A stretch of 45,293 nucleotides of DNA from Pseudomonadota bacterium (GCA_020027645.1 JAHKKM010000017.1:1-45293), one strand, 5' to 3'; counted from the first letter of the stretch, positions 8,610-17,555 are shown. Notes: generated by a model from the sequence alone, not told the origin. Numbers and translations: made by a program.

Positions 8610-11177
8610 ATGGCCAATTCGACTCGGCTATTCAAATCTGGCGCTGCAGCAGCGTGTGCGGCAAATTGCGCGCCCAAGCGTCTTTCAAGTAAAGCAATTG
8701 TCGCATTTGCCCTGGCCATTTCGGCCAGCCCGATATTTGCGCAAGAGGCGCCGATGGTCGTGGAAGAGATCATCGTCATGGCGCAAAAGCGCGAGCAAAC
8801 CCTGCAGCAGGTGCCGGTCGCCGTGTCGGTCGTCACTGCGGAGACGCTGGATCGCTCACAGGTTTTGGACATGAAGGACTTGCAATTCATCGTGCCGTCA
8901 CTTCGCGTCACGCAATTGCAGACCACCGGCAATACCAATTTCATCATCCGCGGTTTCGGCAACGGCGCGAATAACGCCGGCATCGAGCCTTCGGTCGGTG
9001 TATTTGTCGACGGCGTTTACCGTTCGCGATCTGCCTCCGCCCTCTCCGACCTGCCGAACCTTGAGCGCATTGAAGTTCTGCGTGGCCCGCAAAGCACACT
9101 GTTCGGCAAGAACGCATCGGCCGGCATCATCAACATTGTTACGGCAAAACCGGATCTTGACAGTTTCAGCGGCTCTACATCGCTGACGCTGGGTGACTAC
9201 AACCAGGTGCTGGTGAAAGGTGACATCACCGGACCCTTGACCGACACCATGGCATTCAGCCTCTCCGGCAGCGTCAACAGCCGCGATGGCTATTACACCA
9301 ACCTGGTCGATGGCGAGGAATACGGCGAGCGGAACCGCTGGGGCGTCCGCGGACAGTTTCTGCTGGTACCTACTGACAACCTCGAATTTCGATTCATAGC
9401 CGATTACGATGAAATTGACGAAATGTGCTGCGGCGTAGCAAACCTGGTCGACGGTCCGACCGGGAATGCCATTCGCCACCCGCTTATCGGCGGTGACCTG
9501 GTCGAAAACGCGCCCTTCGCCTACGAAAATTATTACGACTTCAATCCGGAGAACAAGATTGACAACAGCGGCCTGTCGATGCAGATCGACTACGATTTCG
9601 CTGTCGCGAGACTGACCTCGATCACCGCGTATCGCACCCAGTCGCGATTCGAGAACAGCGATGTCGATTTCACCAGCGCCGAGTTGATCAGTGTCAATTC
9701 CGGCGATACCGATATCGACACCCTGACCGAGGAATTGCGCCTGACCTCGACCGGCGGGGACAAGCTCGACTGGATGATCGGCGGTTACTTCTTCGACGAG
9801 CAAGTGCGTATCAGCAACGTGCTGAACTACGGCAACGACTTCCGCACGTACGCAGACTTATTGTCTGGCTTCGGTGTGACAGCTCTTGAGAATGGAATTG
9901 GCCTTCCGGCAGGCACGTTTTTCGCTGCAGGCCAGGGCAATTTCGAGTCCGCCGGCCAGGATGACCAAGCCTATTCGATCTTTGGCCAGGTCGACTGGCA
10001 CATGACGGACCGCGCCACGCTGACGCTGGGTGCCAACTATACGAGCGACGAAAAAGACGCCTTCGTCAATATGACGAATACCGATGTGTTCTCAAGCCTG
10101 AATTTCGTGCAGATTGGTTTCGCGCAGATCTTCGGCGCATTGACGGGTTTGCCGCCGACACCGGCGAATATCGCAGCGAACCCGGCGGCTGCGGCACAAG
10201 CACAGGCACTCAGCACCATTCCTTGTCCGGGTACGCCGGCACCTGCCTGCAACCCGGTACTCGGCCTGCAGCCGCTGCAGTTCCTGCCGCCATTCCTCGG
10301 CTACCCGAACTCGGTCGAATCCGGCAATTCGAGCGACAGCGACACGACCTGGACCGTGCGACTCGCGTTCGACGCAACCGATGACATCAATATTTACCTG
10401 GGCGCCGGCACCGGGTTCAAGGCGACCTCGTGGAACCTGTCGCGGGACTCCCGGCCGTTTGCCGCCGATATGGCAGCCATCAGTGCGGCCGGCCTTGGCC
10501 TGAACAACCTGGTTCCCGGTACCCGTTATGCTGGTCCTGAAGAAGCCATGCTTTATGAAATAGGCATCAAGGGCAATTTCTCGACCGGTGCCATCAACAT
10601 CGCCATTTTTGACCAGGAAATCGATGGTTTCCAGTCAAACATATTCACCGGTACCGGTTTCTCGCTGGCCAATGCCGGCAAGCAATCGACCACCGGTGCC
10701 GAGATGGATTTGACCTGGCTCCCGGTCGACGCTTTCGAGTTCACGTTCTCCGGAACCTGGTTGGACGCGGAATACGACTCGTTCCCGGGCGCGAGCGGCG
10801 TCGGTGGGCCGACCGATCTCAGCGGAACCTCGGTACCCGGCGTGCACCCGTTCAGCATGAATACTTCAGGCACCTACAATTTCGATCTTGGCGCCAGCAT
10901 GACCGGCTTCATTCGCGCTGAATATGTTTTCGACAAGAAAGTGCAGGTCATCGAAAACGTTCCCGAAGATGTTGCTTCGCGGGAGGTCAGCACGGTTAAT
11001 GCAAGCCTGGGCCTGCAGTGGGACAACGGTTTCGAGGCCATGCTTTGGGGCCGAAACCTGAGCAACGACGAGTACATCCTGCAGGCATTTCCGTCGGTTG
11101 CACAGGCCGGCAGCTACAGTGGCTACCCGAACGAACCGAGAACTTACGGAGTGACGTTCCGCGTGCTGTTCGACTAG
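8610..11177 (+). CDS. TonB-dependent outer-membrane receptor
   Basis: Outer-membrane active transporter energised through TonB. With the start at 8610 (ATG after GGGGGA) the protein has 855 residues. Its signal peptide is a basic KRLSSK followed by a hydrophobic stretch ending SPIFA at residue 44. A TonB-box-like VEEIIVMA comes next (about 51-58). The plug domain contains VEVLRGPQS-type IEVLRGPQSTLFGKNASAG and INIVTAKP. The beta-barrel ends in aromatic-rich strands with YGVTFRVLFD at the C-terminus. A long Pro/Ala-rich extracellular-loop-like insertion with two Cys lies about residues 510-570. The substrate is not evident. A strong terminator follows. Confidence 0.94.
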   Translation: MANSTRLFKSGAAAACAANCAPKRLSSKAIVAFALAISASPIFAQEAPMVVEEIIVMAQKREQTLQQVPVAVSVVTAETLDRSQVLDMKDLQFIVPSLRVTQLQTTGNTNFIIRGFGNGANNAGIEPSVGVFVDGVYRSRSASALSDLPNLERIEVLRGPQSTLFGKNASAGIINIVTAKPDLDSFSGSTSLTLGDYNQVLVKGDITGPLTDTMAFSLSGSVNSRDGYYTNLVDGEEYGERNRWGVRGQFLLVPTDNLEFRFIADYDEIDEMCCGVANLVDGPTGNAIRHPLIGGDLVENAPFAYENYYDFNPENKIDNSGLSMQIDYDFAVARLTSITAYRTQSRFENSDVDFTSAELISVNSGDTDIDTLTEELRLTSTGGDKLDWMIGGYFFDEQVRISNVLNYGNDFRTYADLLSGFGVTALENGIGLPAGTFFAAGQGNFESAGQDDQAYSIFGQVDWHMTDRATLTLGANYTSDEKDAFVNMTNTDVFSSLNFVQIGFAQIFGALTGLPPTPANIAANPAAAAQAQALSTIPCPGTPAPACNPVLGLQPLQFLPPFLGYPNSVESGNSSDSDTTWTVRLAFDATDDINIYLGAGTGFKATSWNLSRDSRPFAADMAAISAAGLGLNNLVPGTRYAGPEEAMLYEIGIKGNFSTGAINIAIFDQEIDGFQSNIFTGTGFSLANAGKQSTTGAEMDLTWLPVDAFEFTFSGTWLDAEYDSFPGASGVGGPTDLSGTSVPGVHPFSMNTSGTYNFDLGASMTGFIRAEYVFDKKVQVIENVPEDVASREVSTVNASLGLQWDNGFEAMLWGRNLSNDEYILQAFPSVAQAGSYSGYPNEPRTYGVTFRVLFD

Positions 11178-11210
11178 CGACGCAACCAGCTCCAGGAAAG
11201 TGCAAACCAA

Positions 11211-11245
11211 AAGGTTGACAGGTTCCTGCCTGTCAACCTTTTTTT
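11211..11245 (+). terminator. Rho-independent terminator after the TonB-dependent receptor
   Basis: A perfect 12-bp stem (arms 11211-11222 and 11229-11240) with a TTCCTG loop runs into seven T (11239-11245). It lies 34 nt after the receptor stop. On the opposite strand the stem is followed by TTTTGG, so it may also weakly terminate the small gene coming from the right. Confidence 0.93.
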
Positions 11246-11357
11246 GTTGGGACTACGCTAGTGCTATCCGCCAGTGCAGACTGTGAGCGCGGTCCGTGCA
11301 TGCTGCCAAAGTGCGCTGCAAGGCGCCGCAACTTGGGCATCTCCCGCGGTTACCTGA

Positions 11358-11537
11358 TCAGGACGGCCGACCCGGACCTGCCAGGTACCAGATGATGACT
11401 CCGACAATCGGCAGCACCAGTACCAGCACGATCCACAAAGCTTTCTTGCCGGTCTCAGCAGAGCTCTGCGCGATCTTGAGAATAGCGTAGACATCCGCAA
11501 TCAGGATCAGGATTGCCAAAATTCCATTCACTTCCAT
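11358..11537 (-). CDS. Small two-helix membrane protein, PLDc_N (phospholipase D N-terminal) type
   Basis: 59 residues from the ATG at 11537, preceded by GGGGAGAGGGG. Two hydrophobic helices (about residues 3-21 and 34-53) are separated by a short charged loop. The KKALWIVLVLVLPIVGVIIW segment with terminal WYLAGP is the hallmark of the PLDc_N domain, found as a lone small protein or before cardiolipin synthase domains. Probably an inner-membrane protein; its role as a stand-alone is unknown. An in-frame longer start at 11603 is possible, but its extra 22 residues are polar and lack family character. Confidence 0.82.
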   Translation of the reverse strand: MEVNGILAILILIADVYAILKIAQSSAETGKKALWIVLVLVLPIVGVIIWYLAGPGRPS

Positions 11538-11642
11538 CACCCCTCTCCCCTGAGTCTTAGGTTTGTTACGAGCGGTCTCGAGATTCGATCTGACCAGCAG
11601 CACTACCTACCGAACCTGCAGCCCTGCATAATCACGCCTTAC

Positions 11643-11648
11643 TATACT
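11643..11648 (+). promoter_or_regulatory. Possible -10 element upstream of the cysteine synthase fusion
   Basis: TATACT lies 82 nt before the ATG at 11730. No good -35 stands at the matching distance, so this is only a suggestion. Confidence 0.3.
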
Positions 11649-11729
11649 TTGTGACGCCACCCGGTCGCCACAATCGAGTATTTCCAGCGAGTTCTTTGCC
11701 CGCGATGGCACCATGACGGAGCACCACCC

Positions 11730-13217
11730 ATGAAACCGGTCTTCGACAACATCCTGCAAACCATTGGCCGCACACCGGTCGTACGCCTGAACAAACTGGC
11801 GCCGCAGGGCATCAATCTCTTCGTCAAGATCGAGGCCTTCAATCCGATGGGCTCGATCAAGGACCGCCTGGCGCTGGGAGTCATCGAGGCCGCGGAGAAA
11901 AGCGGCGCGCTGAAGCCGGGCCAGACTGTCATTGAGGCGACCAGTGGCAACACCGGTATCGGCCTCGCGATGGTTTGCGCACAAAAGGGCTACCCGCTGG
12001 TGGTCACGATGTCAGAGTCCTTCAGCGTCGAGCGACGCCGCATGATGCGATTTCTCGGAGCGAAAGTGGTTTTGACGCCGGCGGCCCTGAAAGGCAGCGG
12101 CATGCTCGCGAAGGCAACGGAACTTGCAGTGAAGCACGGCTGGTTTCTTACCCGGCAGTTCGAAAACGAAGCCAATGCAGATGCCCACAGCCGTACCACC
12201 GCACCTGAAATTCTGGCGGCGTTCGCCGGCGAGCGTCTTGACTACTGGGTTACCGGATTTGGCACCGGTGGAACGCTCAAGGGCGTCGCAAGAGTGCTTG
12301 CACGCGAACGACCGGACACCCGGATCATTGTTTGCGAACCGGATAATTCGCCGGTGCTCGGGAGCGGCATCCCGCAGCCCAGGAACAGTGACGGCGCGGT
12401 TTCCGAGAGTCATCCGATGTTTCGACCGCACCTGATGCAGGGCTGGAGTCCGGACTTCATCCCCAAGCTCACGGAAGATGCAATCACCATGGGGCTGGTT
12501 GACCGGGTCGTGCCGGTCAACGGCGCAGAAGCACTGCGCCTGTCGCGTGAACTGGCGCAAAAAGAAGGCATTTTTGCCGGTATTTCCGGCGGTGCGACAT
12601 TGGCCGGCGCACTCGCGGTTGCGCGTGACTCTCCGGCTGGAACAACCATCCTGTGCATGCTTCCCGACACCGGCGAGCGCTACCTGAGCACCCCGTTGTT
12701 CGATGGCATTTCCAACGACATGACGGAAGAAGAACTCGGCATCTCCCGCTCGACACCGGGCTACCGCTTCGATGAGGTCGGGCCAGCAATACCGGCAAAT
12801 GAGGAAGCCGCGCCGTCGGCCCCCGTGGAGGCATTGCAATTTCTCGCAGAAACCATCAATGACCCGGCGCAGCCGGTAACGCTATTCGCGCTCGAATGGT
12901 GCGAATTCTGCTGGTCGGTGCGCAAGATGTTTGCGAAGTACGAAATACCCTACCGATCCATCGATCTGGATTCCGTTGCCTACCAGGCAGATGACTGGGG
13001 TGGCCAAATTCGTGCCGCACTCAAACAGGAAACCGGTTTATCCACAATTCCGCAAATCTTCGTTGGCGGCGAACACATCGGCGGAGCCACGGACGTCTTC
13101 GATGCCTGTAAATCGGGACGCCTGAAGAAGCTACTGGAACAAAACTCTGTGCCTTTCAATGCGGCGATCAGCGACGACCCTTACTCGTTCCTGCCAGGCT
13201 GGCTGCAAAAAAGATAA
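11730..13217 (+). CDS. Cysteine synthase fused to a C-terminal glutaredoxin
   Basis: The N-terminal PLP enzyme (about residues 1-345) is of the O-acetylserine sulfhydrylase/CysM type: PLP lysine K44 in MGSIKDRLA, substrate-loop TSGNTG at 71-76, glycine-rich GFGTGGTLKG at 176-185, and SGGAT at 286-290. A proline/alanine-rich linker (about 350-380) leads to a glutaredoxin-like domain: dithiol CEFC at 391-394 (in place of the usual CPYC), the TIP cis-proline motif at 439-441 and GGEHIGG. Total 495 residues in one frame. Likely makes cysteine from an activated serine while the fused domain supplies or handles thiol redox (inference). GAGCACCACCC precedes the ATG. Confidence 0.93.
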   Translation: MKPVFDNILQTIGRTPVVRLNKLAPQGINLFVKIEAFNPMGSIKDRLALGVIEAAEKSGALKPGQTVIEATSGNTGIGLAMVCAQKGYPLVVTMSESFSVERRRMMRFLGAKVVLTPAALKGSGMLAKATELAVKHGWFLTRQFENEANADAHSRTTAPEILAAFAGERLDYWVTGFGTGGTLKGVARVLARERPDTRIIVCEPDNSPVLGSGIPQPRNSDGAVSESHPMFRPHLMQGWSPDFIPKLTEDAITMGLVDRVVPVNGAEALRLSRELAQKEGIFAGISGGATLAGALAVARDSPAGTTILCMLPDTGERYLSTPLFDGISNDMTEEELGISRSTPGYRFDEVGPAIPANEEAAPSAPVEALQFLAETINDPAQPVTLFALEWCEFCWSVRKMFAKYEIPYRSIDLDSVAYQADDWGGQIRAALKQETGLSTIPQIFVGGEHIGGATDVFDACKSGRLKKLLEQNSVPFNAAISDDPYSFLPGWLQKR

Positions 13218-13232
13218 GTCGAACCACGTTCG

Positions 13233-13703
13233 TCAGAGCGAGCCGTTCTCGACAAAGTAAATGCCGATGGTCTCGGCGACACAGGCAGGTTTTTTCACGC
13301 CCTCGACCTCGATGGTTACCTCGGATGTCAGATGCAGGGCACCGCTTCGTTTTCTTGCCTGCAGTACAACCGCACGCGCACGAACCCTTGCACCGACCGG
13401 CACCGGTGAATAGAAACGTATTTTGTTGCAACCGAAATTTATCGCGCGCACCAGGTTGTCGACCTGCACGAAATTTTCGGTAAGGGTCGGTACCAGCGCC
13501 AGCGTCAGATAGCCGTGCGCTATGGTCTTGCCTTCTGGAAGCTCGCTTGCTGCACGCGCCTCATCAACGTGAATCCACTGATAGTCGCCGGTTGCGTCCG
13601 CAAACTGATTGATCTTCTGTTGATCGACAATAATCCACTCGGAAATGCCGACCTCCTTTCCCTCGAGCGCCTTGGCGTCTTCTATCGACCTGATACGATG
13701 CAA
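13233..13703 (-). CDS. MaoC-like (R)-specific enoyl-CoA hydratase
   Basis: Hotdog-fold hydratase of the MaoC/PhaJ type, 156 residues. The hydratase motif lies in FADATGDYQWIHVDEARA, with the catalytic Asp and His in the usual D-x5-H arrangement. GKTIAHGYLTLALVPTL and NKIRFYSPVPVGARVR follow, also typical. The start is TTG at 13703, 8 nt after AAGGA; the frame is open further upstream, but the added residues are not family-like. Convergent with the cysteine synthase fusion, with 15 nt between the stops. Probably serves beta-oxidation or hydroxyacyl-CoA metabolism. Confidence 0.9.
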   Translation of the reverse strand: MHRIRSIEDAKALEGKEVGISEWIIVDQQKINQFADATGDYQWIHVDEARAASELPEGKTIAHGYLTLALVPTLTENFVQVDNLVRAINFGCNKIRFYSPVPVGARVRARAVVLQARKRSGALHLTSEVTIEVEGVKKPACVAETIGIYFVENGSL

Positions 13704-14028
13704 TTCTGTTTCCTTACCTGATTGTTTGTCACAAGATGCTGGTCGCCGGCAAAACAGCCGGGACTGCACAACAAACCACAAATGCCGGGAACAGGGCAAG
13801 CGCCGTTTCGGCGATTGCTGCGGGAAACAATCCCGGCAGCGATGGTAGCCAGCATTATCAGGCCTTCCCAATCGACCACCATGCTGCGCTTTTCGAGGCA
13901 ATAAAGTTCCGCCGGGTCCCGCCGTGCCTTGCTTGCGTATGTGGCATGCGTGCCTATACTCGTTCATTGCCGCCGCATTACAGCATTCCGGCAGCATACT
14001 CGGGCAAGACCGGCAGGTTTACAGGCGC
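13704..14028. promoter_or_regulatory. Divergent intergenic region between the MaoC gene and the MocA-like gene
   Basis: About 325 nt. Several short frames cross it, but none has a ribosome-binding site or recognisable content. A promoter for the + strand gene is described separately. No tRNA or hairpin terminator was seen. Confidence 0.4.
13933..13960 (+). promoter_or_regulatory. Sigma-70-type promoter for the MocA-like gene
   Basis: TTGCGT (13933-13938) and TATACT (13955-13960) are separated by 16 nt, 68 nt before the proposed GTG start. The hexamers are close to consensus; not tested. Confidence 0.6.
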
Positions 14029-14646
14029 GTGACGATTTCCGGCAAAACAGGCAGGGTGGAACGGCCGCAATGCGGCCTGTTTTGCATAGTGCTTGCCGCA
14101 GGGGCGTCCCGGCGTTTCGGCTCAGCCAAACAGCTGGCGAAATTTCGCGGCAAGCCGCTGGTTACGCACGCAATCCGTCTCGCCGAAGCTGTGGCTGGCC
14201 AGCAGAGCCTGCTGGTCGCCGGGAATCAATGGACGCTCGTCGCAGCTGCCTGCGCGCCGCTCGCTGGCTACCTGGTGGTCAATCCGGATTTCGCTAAAGG
14301 CCTTGGCGGTTCGATTGCGGCCGGAGTCGCGGCCGTTGCCGGGAGCGCCACCGGGGTCCTGTTGTTGATGGCAGACCAGCCACTGATTGACGAAGGTCAC
14401 GTGCACGACATGGTCGAGGCCTGGTCAAAGAATCCGCAGTACGTGGTGGCCAGTGAATTCGATGGCATCGACGGACCGCCGGTACTCTTTCCGGCACGCT
14501 TCTTTCCGGAATTGCTCGCCCTTCAGGGTGACTCCGGCGCACGCAGGGTGTTGGAGGCAAACCCTTCGCGAGTGATCCGCGTGAAATGTCCCGCTGCTGC
14601 AACCGATGTCGACGTTCCCGCCGATCTGGAAGCGATCGATCGCTAG
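14029..14646 (+). CDS. mocA: MocA-like molybdenum cofactor nucleotidyltransferase
   Basis: NTP-transferase that most likely links CMP to molybdopterin, giving the MCD cofactor used by xanthine dehydrogenase and CO dehydrogenase family enzymes. The nucleotide-binding motif is LAAGASRRFGSAKQL. MADQPLID and GDSGARRVLEANP are typical of the MocA/YgfJ group rather than MobA. About 205 residues. The start is uncertain: GTG at 14029 or GTG at 14056 (after AGGCAGG). The stop abuts, without a spare base, the stop of the convergent moaE. Its co-occurrence with coxS/coxM and xdhC in this window supports the MCD role. Confidence 0.85.
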   Translation: MTISGKTGRVERPQCGLFCIVLAAGASRRFGSAKQLAKFRGKPLVTHAIRLAEAVAGQQSLLVAGNQWTLVAAACAPLAGYLVVNPDFAKGLGGSIAAGVAAVAGSATGVLLLMADQPLIDEGHVHDMVEAWSKNPQYVVASEFDGIDGPPVLFPARFFPELLALQGDSGARRVLEANPSRVIRVKCPAAATDVDVPADLEAIDR

Positions 14647-15129
14647 TCAGCGGCCTGCAGTAGCATCCTGCGGTCGCAGGCCGTGCTCGTGACCCTGGTG
14701 CTCGCCGTGACTCGCGCAGCGCTCACAATTGACCCAGCCGGAGTCGCCGTTGGCGTAGTGTTCCTTTTTCCAGATGGGCAAACGCAGCTTGACCTGGTCG
14801 ATGATATAACGGCAGGCGTGAAATGCCTCGTCGCGGTGAGCCGAACTCACGCCGACCCAAACCGCGCACTCGCCAATTTCCAGGGAGCCGCTTCGATGAA
14901 CGCAGCGAGCATGCAGAATTTTCCAGCGTGAGCGGGCTTCCGCAATGATTTTGTCACCCTCGGTCACACACAGGGGTGAGTAGGCCTCGTATTCCAGCCG
15001 AACCACGGGCAAACCGTCATTGTGATTGCGAATCCAGCCCTCGAACGACGCATAGGCACCGGCAGCCGCGTCGCGCAATTGATCGCGCATTTCCTCCGGC
15101 AGGATCTGTTTTTCGGTCATGAGCATCAT
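14647..15129 (-). CDS. moaE: Molybdopterin synthase catalytic subunit
   Basis: Large subunit of molybdopterin synthase, which inserts two sulfurs from MoaD thiocarboxylate into precursor Z (cPMP). Seen: FEGWIRNHNDG near the N-terminus, LEYEAYSPL, VGVSSAHRDEAFHACRY and the lysine-rich active-site PIWKKEHYANG. The C-terminus carries WVNCERC followed by a His-rich tail. About 160 residues from the ATG at 15129, which lies directly at the moaD stop; an alternative ATG is at 15120. Last gene of the moaA-C-mobA-D-E operon. Confidence 0.94.
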   Translation of the reverse strand: MMLMTEKQILPEEMRDQLRDAAAGAYASFEGWIRNHNDGLPVVRLEYEAYSPLCVTEGDKIIAEARSRWKILHARCVHRSGSLEIGECAVWVGVSSAHRDEAFHACRYIIDQVKLRLPIWKKEHYANGDSGWVNCERCASHGEHQGHEHGLRPQDATAGR

Positions 15130-15130
15130 T

Positions 15131-15376
15131 TCATCCACCCGCAACCGGGGGAAAGAAAAGCACGACGTCGCCGTCCCGGACTGGCGCGTCCCAGTCGGCC
15201 ATCTGATCATTGATCGCGACTTTGCAGTGGCCGGCAGGCTCCGCCGAGCCGTGGCGGTGTTTCAATTGTGCGAATAGCGCTGCCGCGGATTCCGCATCGC
15301 TTTCCAGGGTTTCCCCGCTGATACCGGCATGCTCACGAAACAGCGCGAAGTATCGAACCGTGATCTGTTTCTTCAT
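15131..15376 (-). CDS. moaD: Molybdopterin synthase sulfur carrier subunit
   Basis: Ubiquitin-fold small subunit, 81 residues, ending in the essential Gly-Gly (PPVAGG) whose C-terminus is adenylated and thiocarboxylated. ITVRYFALFREHAGI at the N-terminus and DGDVVLFFPPVAGG at the end are classical. Its ATG overlaps the mobA stop by 4 nt (ATGA). Confidence 0.95.
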   Translation of the reverse strand: MKKQITVRYFALFREHAGISGETLESDAESAAALFAQLKHRHGSAEPAGHCKVAINDQMADWDAPVRDGDVVLFFPPVAGG

Positions 15377-15966
15377 GATGCGAGCCCGGCAGCATGTTGC
15401 GAAAGTTCATCCGGTGTATTGATATTATCGAGCGCCCTCGGATTCCGTGCTTCGAGTAGCCGCGTATCGGAGCGCATCATGATTTTTCGCGGACACTGTA
15501 TGCCGGCAGCGACAAATTCATCGAGGATGCGCCGCGCCGAAGGATTGTAGATGCCGCACAAGGGCTCTGGCATGCCATCGACACTGCTACGGTAGGCGGT
15601 AAACGGCTGAGTCGCCGAGCGCTCGTCGAGCAGGTGGCGAATGGTTTCACTGTCAAGATTCGGCAAATCACATGCCACAACAAGCCATGCAGCTTGCGGG
15701 TCGGTGTCCATGGCCGACAGGATTCCGGCCAGCGGTCCAAGGTTGGCGTAGCGGTCCACAATCTGTGAAAAGCGGGCACGCTCCGGCTCGCTGGACTGAT
15801 CGGCGCGAGCGGAAACGAAGACTCGCGCGAGATGCTGCTGCAGCAAGCGCACCGCAAGGCCAAGTTGAGTCTCCCCGTTGCGTCGCAACAGAGCCTTGTC
15901 CTGGCCCATCCGTCTGCTTTTCCCGCCGGCCAGTACGAGACCGCAAATGCGATCAGCTGTCTTCAC
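15373..15966 (-). CDS. mobA: Molybdenum cofactor guanylyltransferase
   Basis: Attaches GMP to molybdopterin, giving MGD precursors for DMSO-reductase-family enzymes. Signature LVLAGGKSRRMGQDKALL at the N-terminus, VACDLPNLD in the middle, and NINTPDEL near the end. 197 residues, GTG start, overlapping moaC by 14 nt. The window thus encodes both a GMP (MobA) and a likely CMP (MocA) transferase, suggesting the cell makes two cofactor forms. Confidence 0.94.
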   Translation of the reverse strand: MKTADRICGLVLAGGKSRRMGQDKALLRRNGETQLGLAVRLLQQHLARVFVSARADQSSEPERARFSQIVDRYANLGPLAGILSAMDTDPQAAWLVVACDLPNLDSETIRHLLDERSATQPFTAYRSSVDGMPEPLCGIYNPSARRILDEFVAAGIQCPRKIMMRSDTRLLEARNPRALDNINTPDELSQHAAGLAS

Positions 15967-16435
15967 GAACGTAGTCCTTTTTCCCGCCCGTTTTCGAAAT
16001 CAGGCGCAACTCGGAAATCGTGATGTCGTGGGAAAGTGCCTTGCACATGTCGTATATCGTCAGTGCGGCAATACTCGCGCCGGTCAGTGCCTCCATTTCA
16101 ACCCCGGTCTTGTGCGTAACCTTGCAACGGCAATCGATGATGGCACGGCGGCCGGAATCCATGCTGATGTGAATATCGCAGTTGTCCAGACCCAGTGGAT
16201 GACAGAACGGGATCAGTTCGTGCGTCTTCTTGGATGCCATAACGCCCGCGATGATAGCCGTGGCAAATACGGGGCCTTTCGCGGTGCGGATGTCACCATC
16301 CATGAAACGGCGCGCAATGTCTGGCGGAAAATCGACTACCGCTCGCGCATGCGCTTCGCGAGCCGTGGTCTTCTTCTCACTGACATCGACCATGACCGGC
16401 CGGTTCTCTTTATCGATATGACTCAGTTTACTCAT
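15953..16435 (-). CDS. moaC: Cyclic pyranopterin monophosphate synthase
   Basis: Converts the MoaA product 3',8-cyclo-GTP into cyclic pyranopterin monophosphate. Family motifs: MVDVSEKKTTAREA-type opening, KKTHELIPFCHPLGLDNCDI (His-rich active site) and VEMEALTGASIAALTIYDMCKA. 160 residues, the usual length. ATG start 18 nt after the moaA stop; co-transcribed with moaA and mobA. Confidence 0.97.
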   Translation of the reverse strand: MSKLSHIDKENRPVMVDVSEKKTTAREAHARAVVDFPPDIARRFMDGDIRTAKGPVFATAIIAGVMASKKTHELIPFCHPLGLDNCDIHISMDSGRRAIIDCRCKVTHKTGVEMEALTGASIAALTIYDMCKALSHDITISELRLISKTGGKKDYVREDS

Positions 16436-16453
16436 GACAGTGGAATCCAGGCC

Positions 16454-17494
16454 TCACCCGCCGATGCGGTACATCTCGACTTTGCTGACCAGCGGGATAT
16501 CGCGGTCATTGGGTCGCCGCAATTCGCTGTAGCGGTCCTCCCGCGCGAGCCAGGTCCGTCGAAGAATGCCGGCGAGTTCTTCGTCGTCCGCACCATTGCG
16601 CAGCGGATCACGAAGACTGGTTCCGGTGGTTGCAAAAAGACAGGTGTAGAGCACGCCGTCCGCGGACAGTCGCGCGCGGCTGCATGCACCGCAAAACGGT
16701 TCCGTCACGGATGATATGAAACCAATCTCACCCTGGCCGTCCAGGTACTGATAGCGGCGCGCAACCTCACCCGGGTACTGCCGACCAACGGCACGCAGCG
16801 GCCACTTCGCATGAATCGACTTGAGCAATTCCCGTGACGGCACGACCTGCTCCAGCCGCCAGCCATTGCGATTGCCGACATCCATGTATTCGATCAGGCG
16901 GACAATGTGTCCACTGCCGCGAAAGTGTTCCAGGAGATCGAGCACAGTGCCGTCATTGATGCCTCGCTGGATGACGGCGTTGATCTTGATGGGTCCGAGT
17001 CCTGCTGCTTCCGCGGCAGCAATTCCGCTGAGCACCGTGTTGACGTCGCCGCGATCGCCGCTCATACGCCGGAACACATCGGGATCGAGGCTGTCCATGC
17101 TGATGGTGATGCGTTGCAACCCGGCATCGGCCAATGCGCCTGCGACAGGCGCAAGCAACATGCCATTGGTGGTCAGTGCCAGGTCGTCCACACCCTCGAT
17201 CGTGGCCAGCCGTTCGACCAGCCCTGGCAATCGCTTGTCCAGCAGCGGCTCACCACCGGTTAGGCGCAGTTTTGTGACCCCAAGAGATACCGCGATGCGC
17301 GCGATGCGAAAGATTTCTTCGTGCGTAAGCCGTTCGCGTTTTTTCAGGAACTGGTAGTCCGCGTGAAACTCGGACTCCGGCATGCAATAGGGGCAACGAA
17401 AGTTGCACTGGTCCAGCACGGAGATTCGCAAGTCCTGCAGCGGCCGCCCGCGTGTATCCAGGGTGGCGGGTGGCGAAAGGTTGCTGGAGTTCAT
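16454..17494 (-). CDS. moaA: GTP 3',8-cyclase (radical SAM)
   Basis: First step of molybdenum cofactor synthesis: a radical SAM rearrangement of GTP. From the ATG at 17494 (346 residues) the N-terminal cluster cysteines are C30, C34 and C37 in DQCNFRCPYCMPE. The second, GTP-binding cluster lies in the C-terminal FCGACSRARLSADGVLYTC region. The C-terminus ends in the conserved Gly-Gly. An in-frame start at 17563 would add 23 residues without family similarity. First gene of the Mo-cofactor operon. Confidence 0.96.
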   Translation of the reverse strand: MNSSNLSPPATLDTRGRPLQDLRISVLDQCNFRCPYCMPESEFHADYQFLKKRERLTHEEIFRIARIAVSLGVTKLRLTGGEPLLDKRLPGLVERLATIEGVDDLALTTNGMLLAPVAGALADAGLQRITISMDSLDPDVFRRMSGDRGDVNTVLSGIAAAEAAGLGPIKINAVIQRGINDGTVLDLLEHFRGSGHIVRLIEYMDVGNRNGWRLEQVVPSRELLKSIHAKWPLRAVGRQYPGEVARRYQYLDGQGEIGFISSVTEPFCGACSRARLSADGVLYTCLFATTGTSLRDPLRNGADDEELAGILRRTWLAREDRYSELRRPNDRDIPLVSKVEMYRIGG

Positions 17495-17555
17495 GCGGTC
17501 ATTTTGCCCGATTAAGGCGCACGGGGTAAGCGCCGGAGTCGCCAGGACCAATTTC

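Noticed and set aside
13682..13882. A 66-residue minus-strand frame overlapping the MaoC start
   Set aside because: No ribosome-binding site and no recognisable content; it overlaps the conserved start of the MaoC gene.
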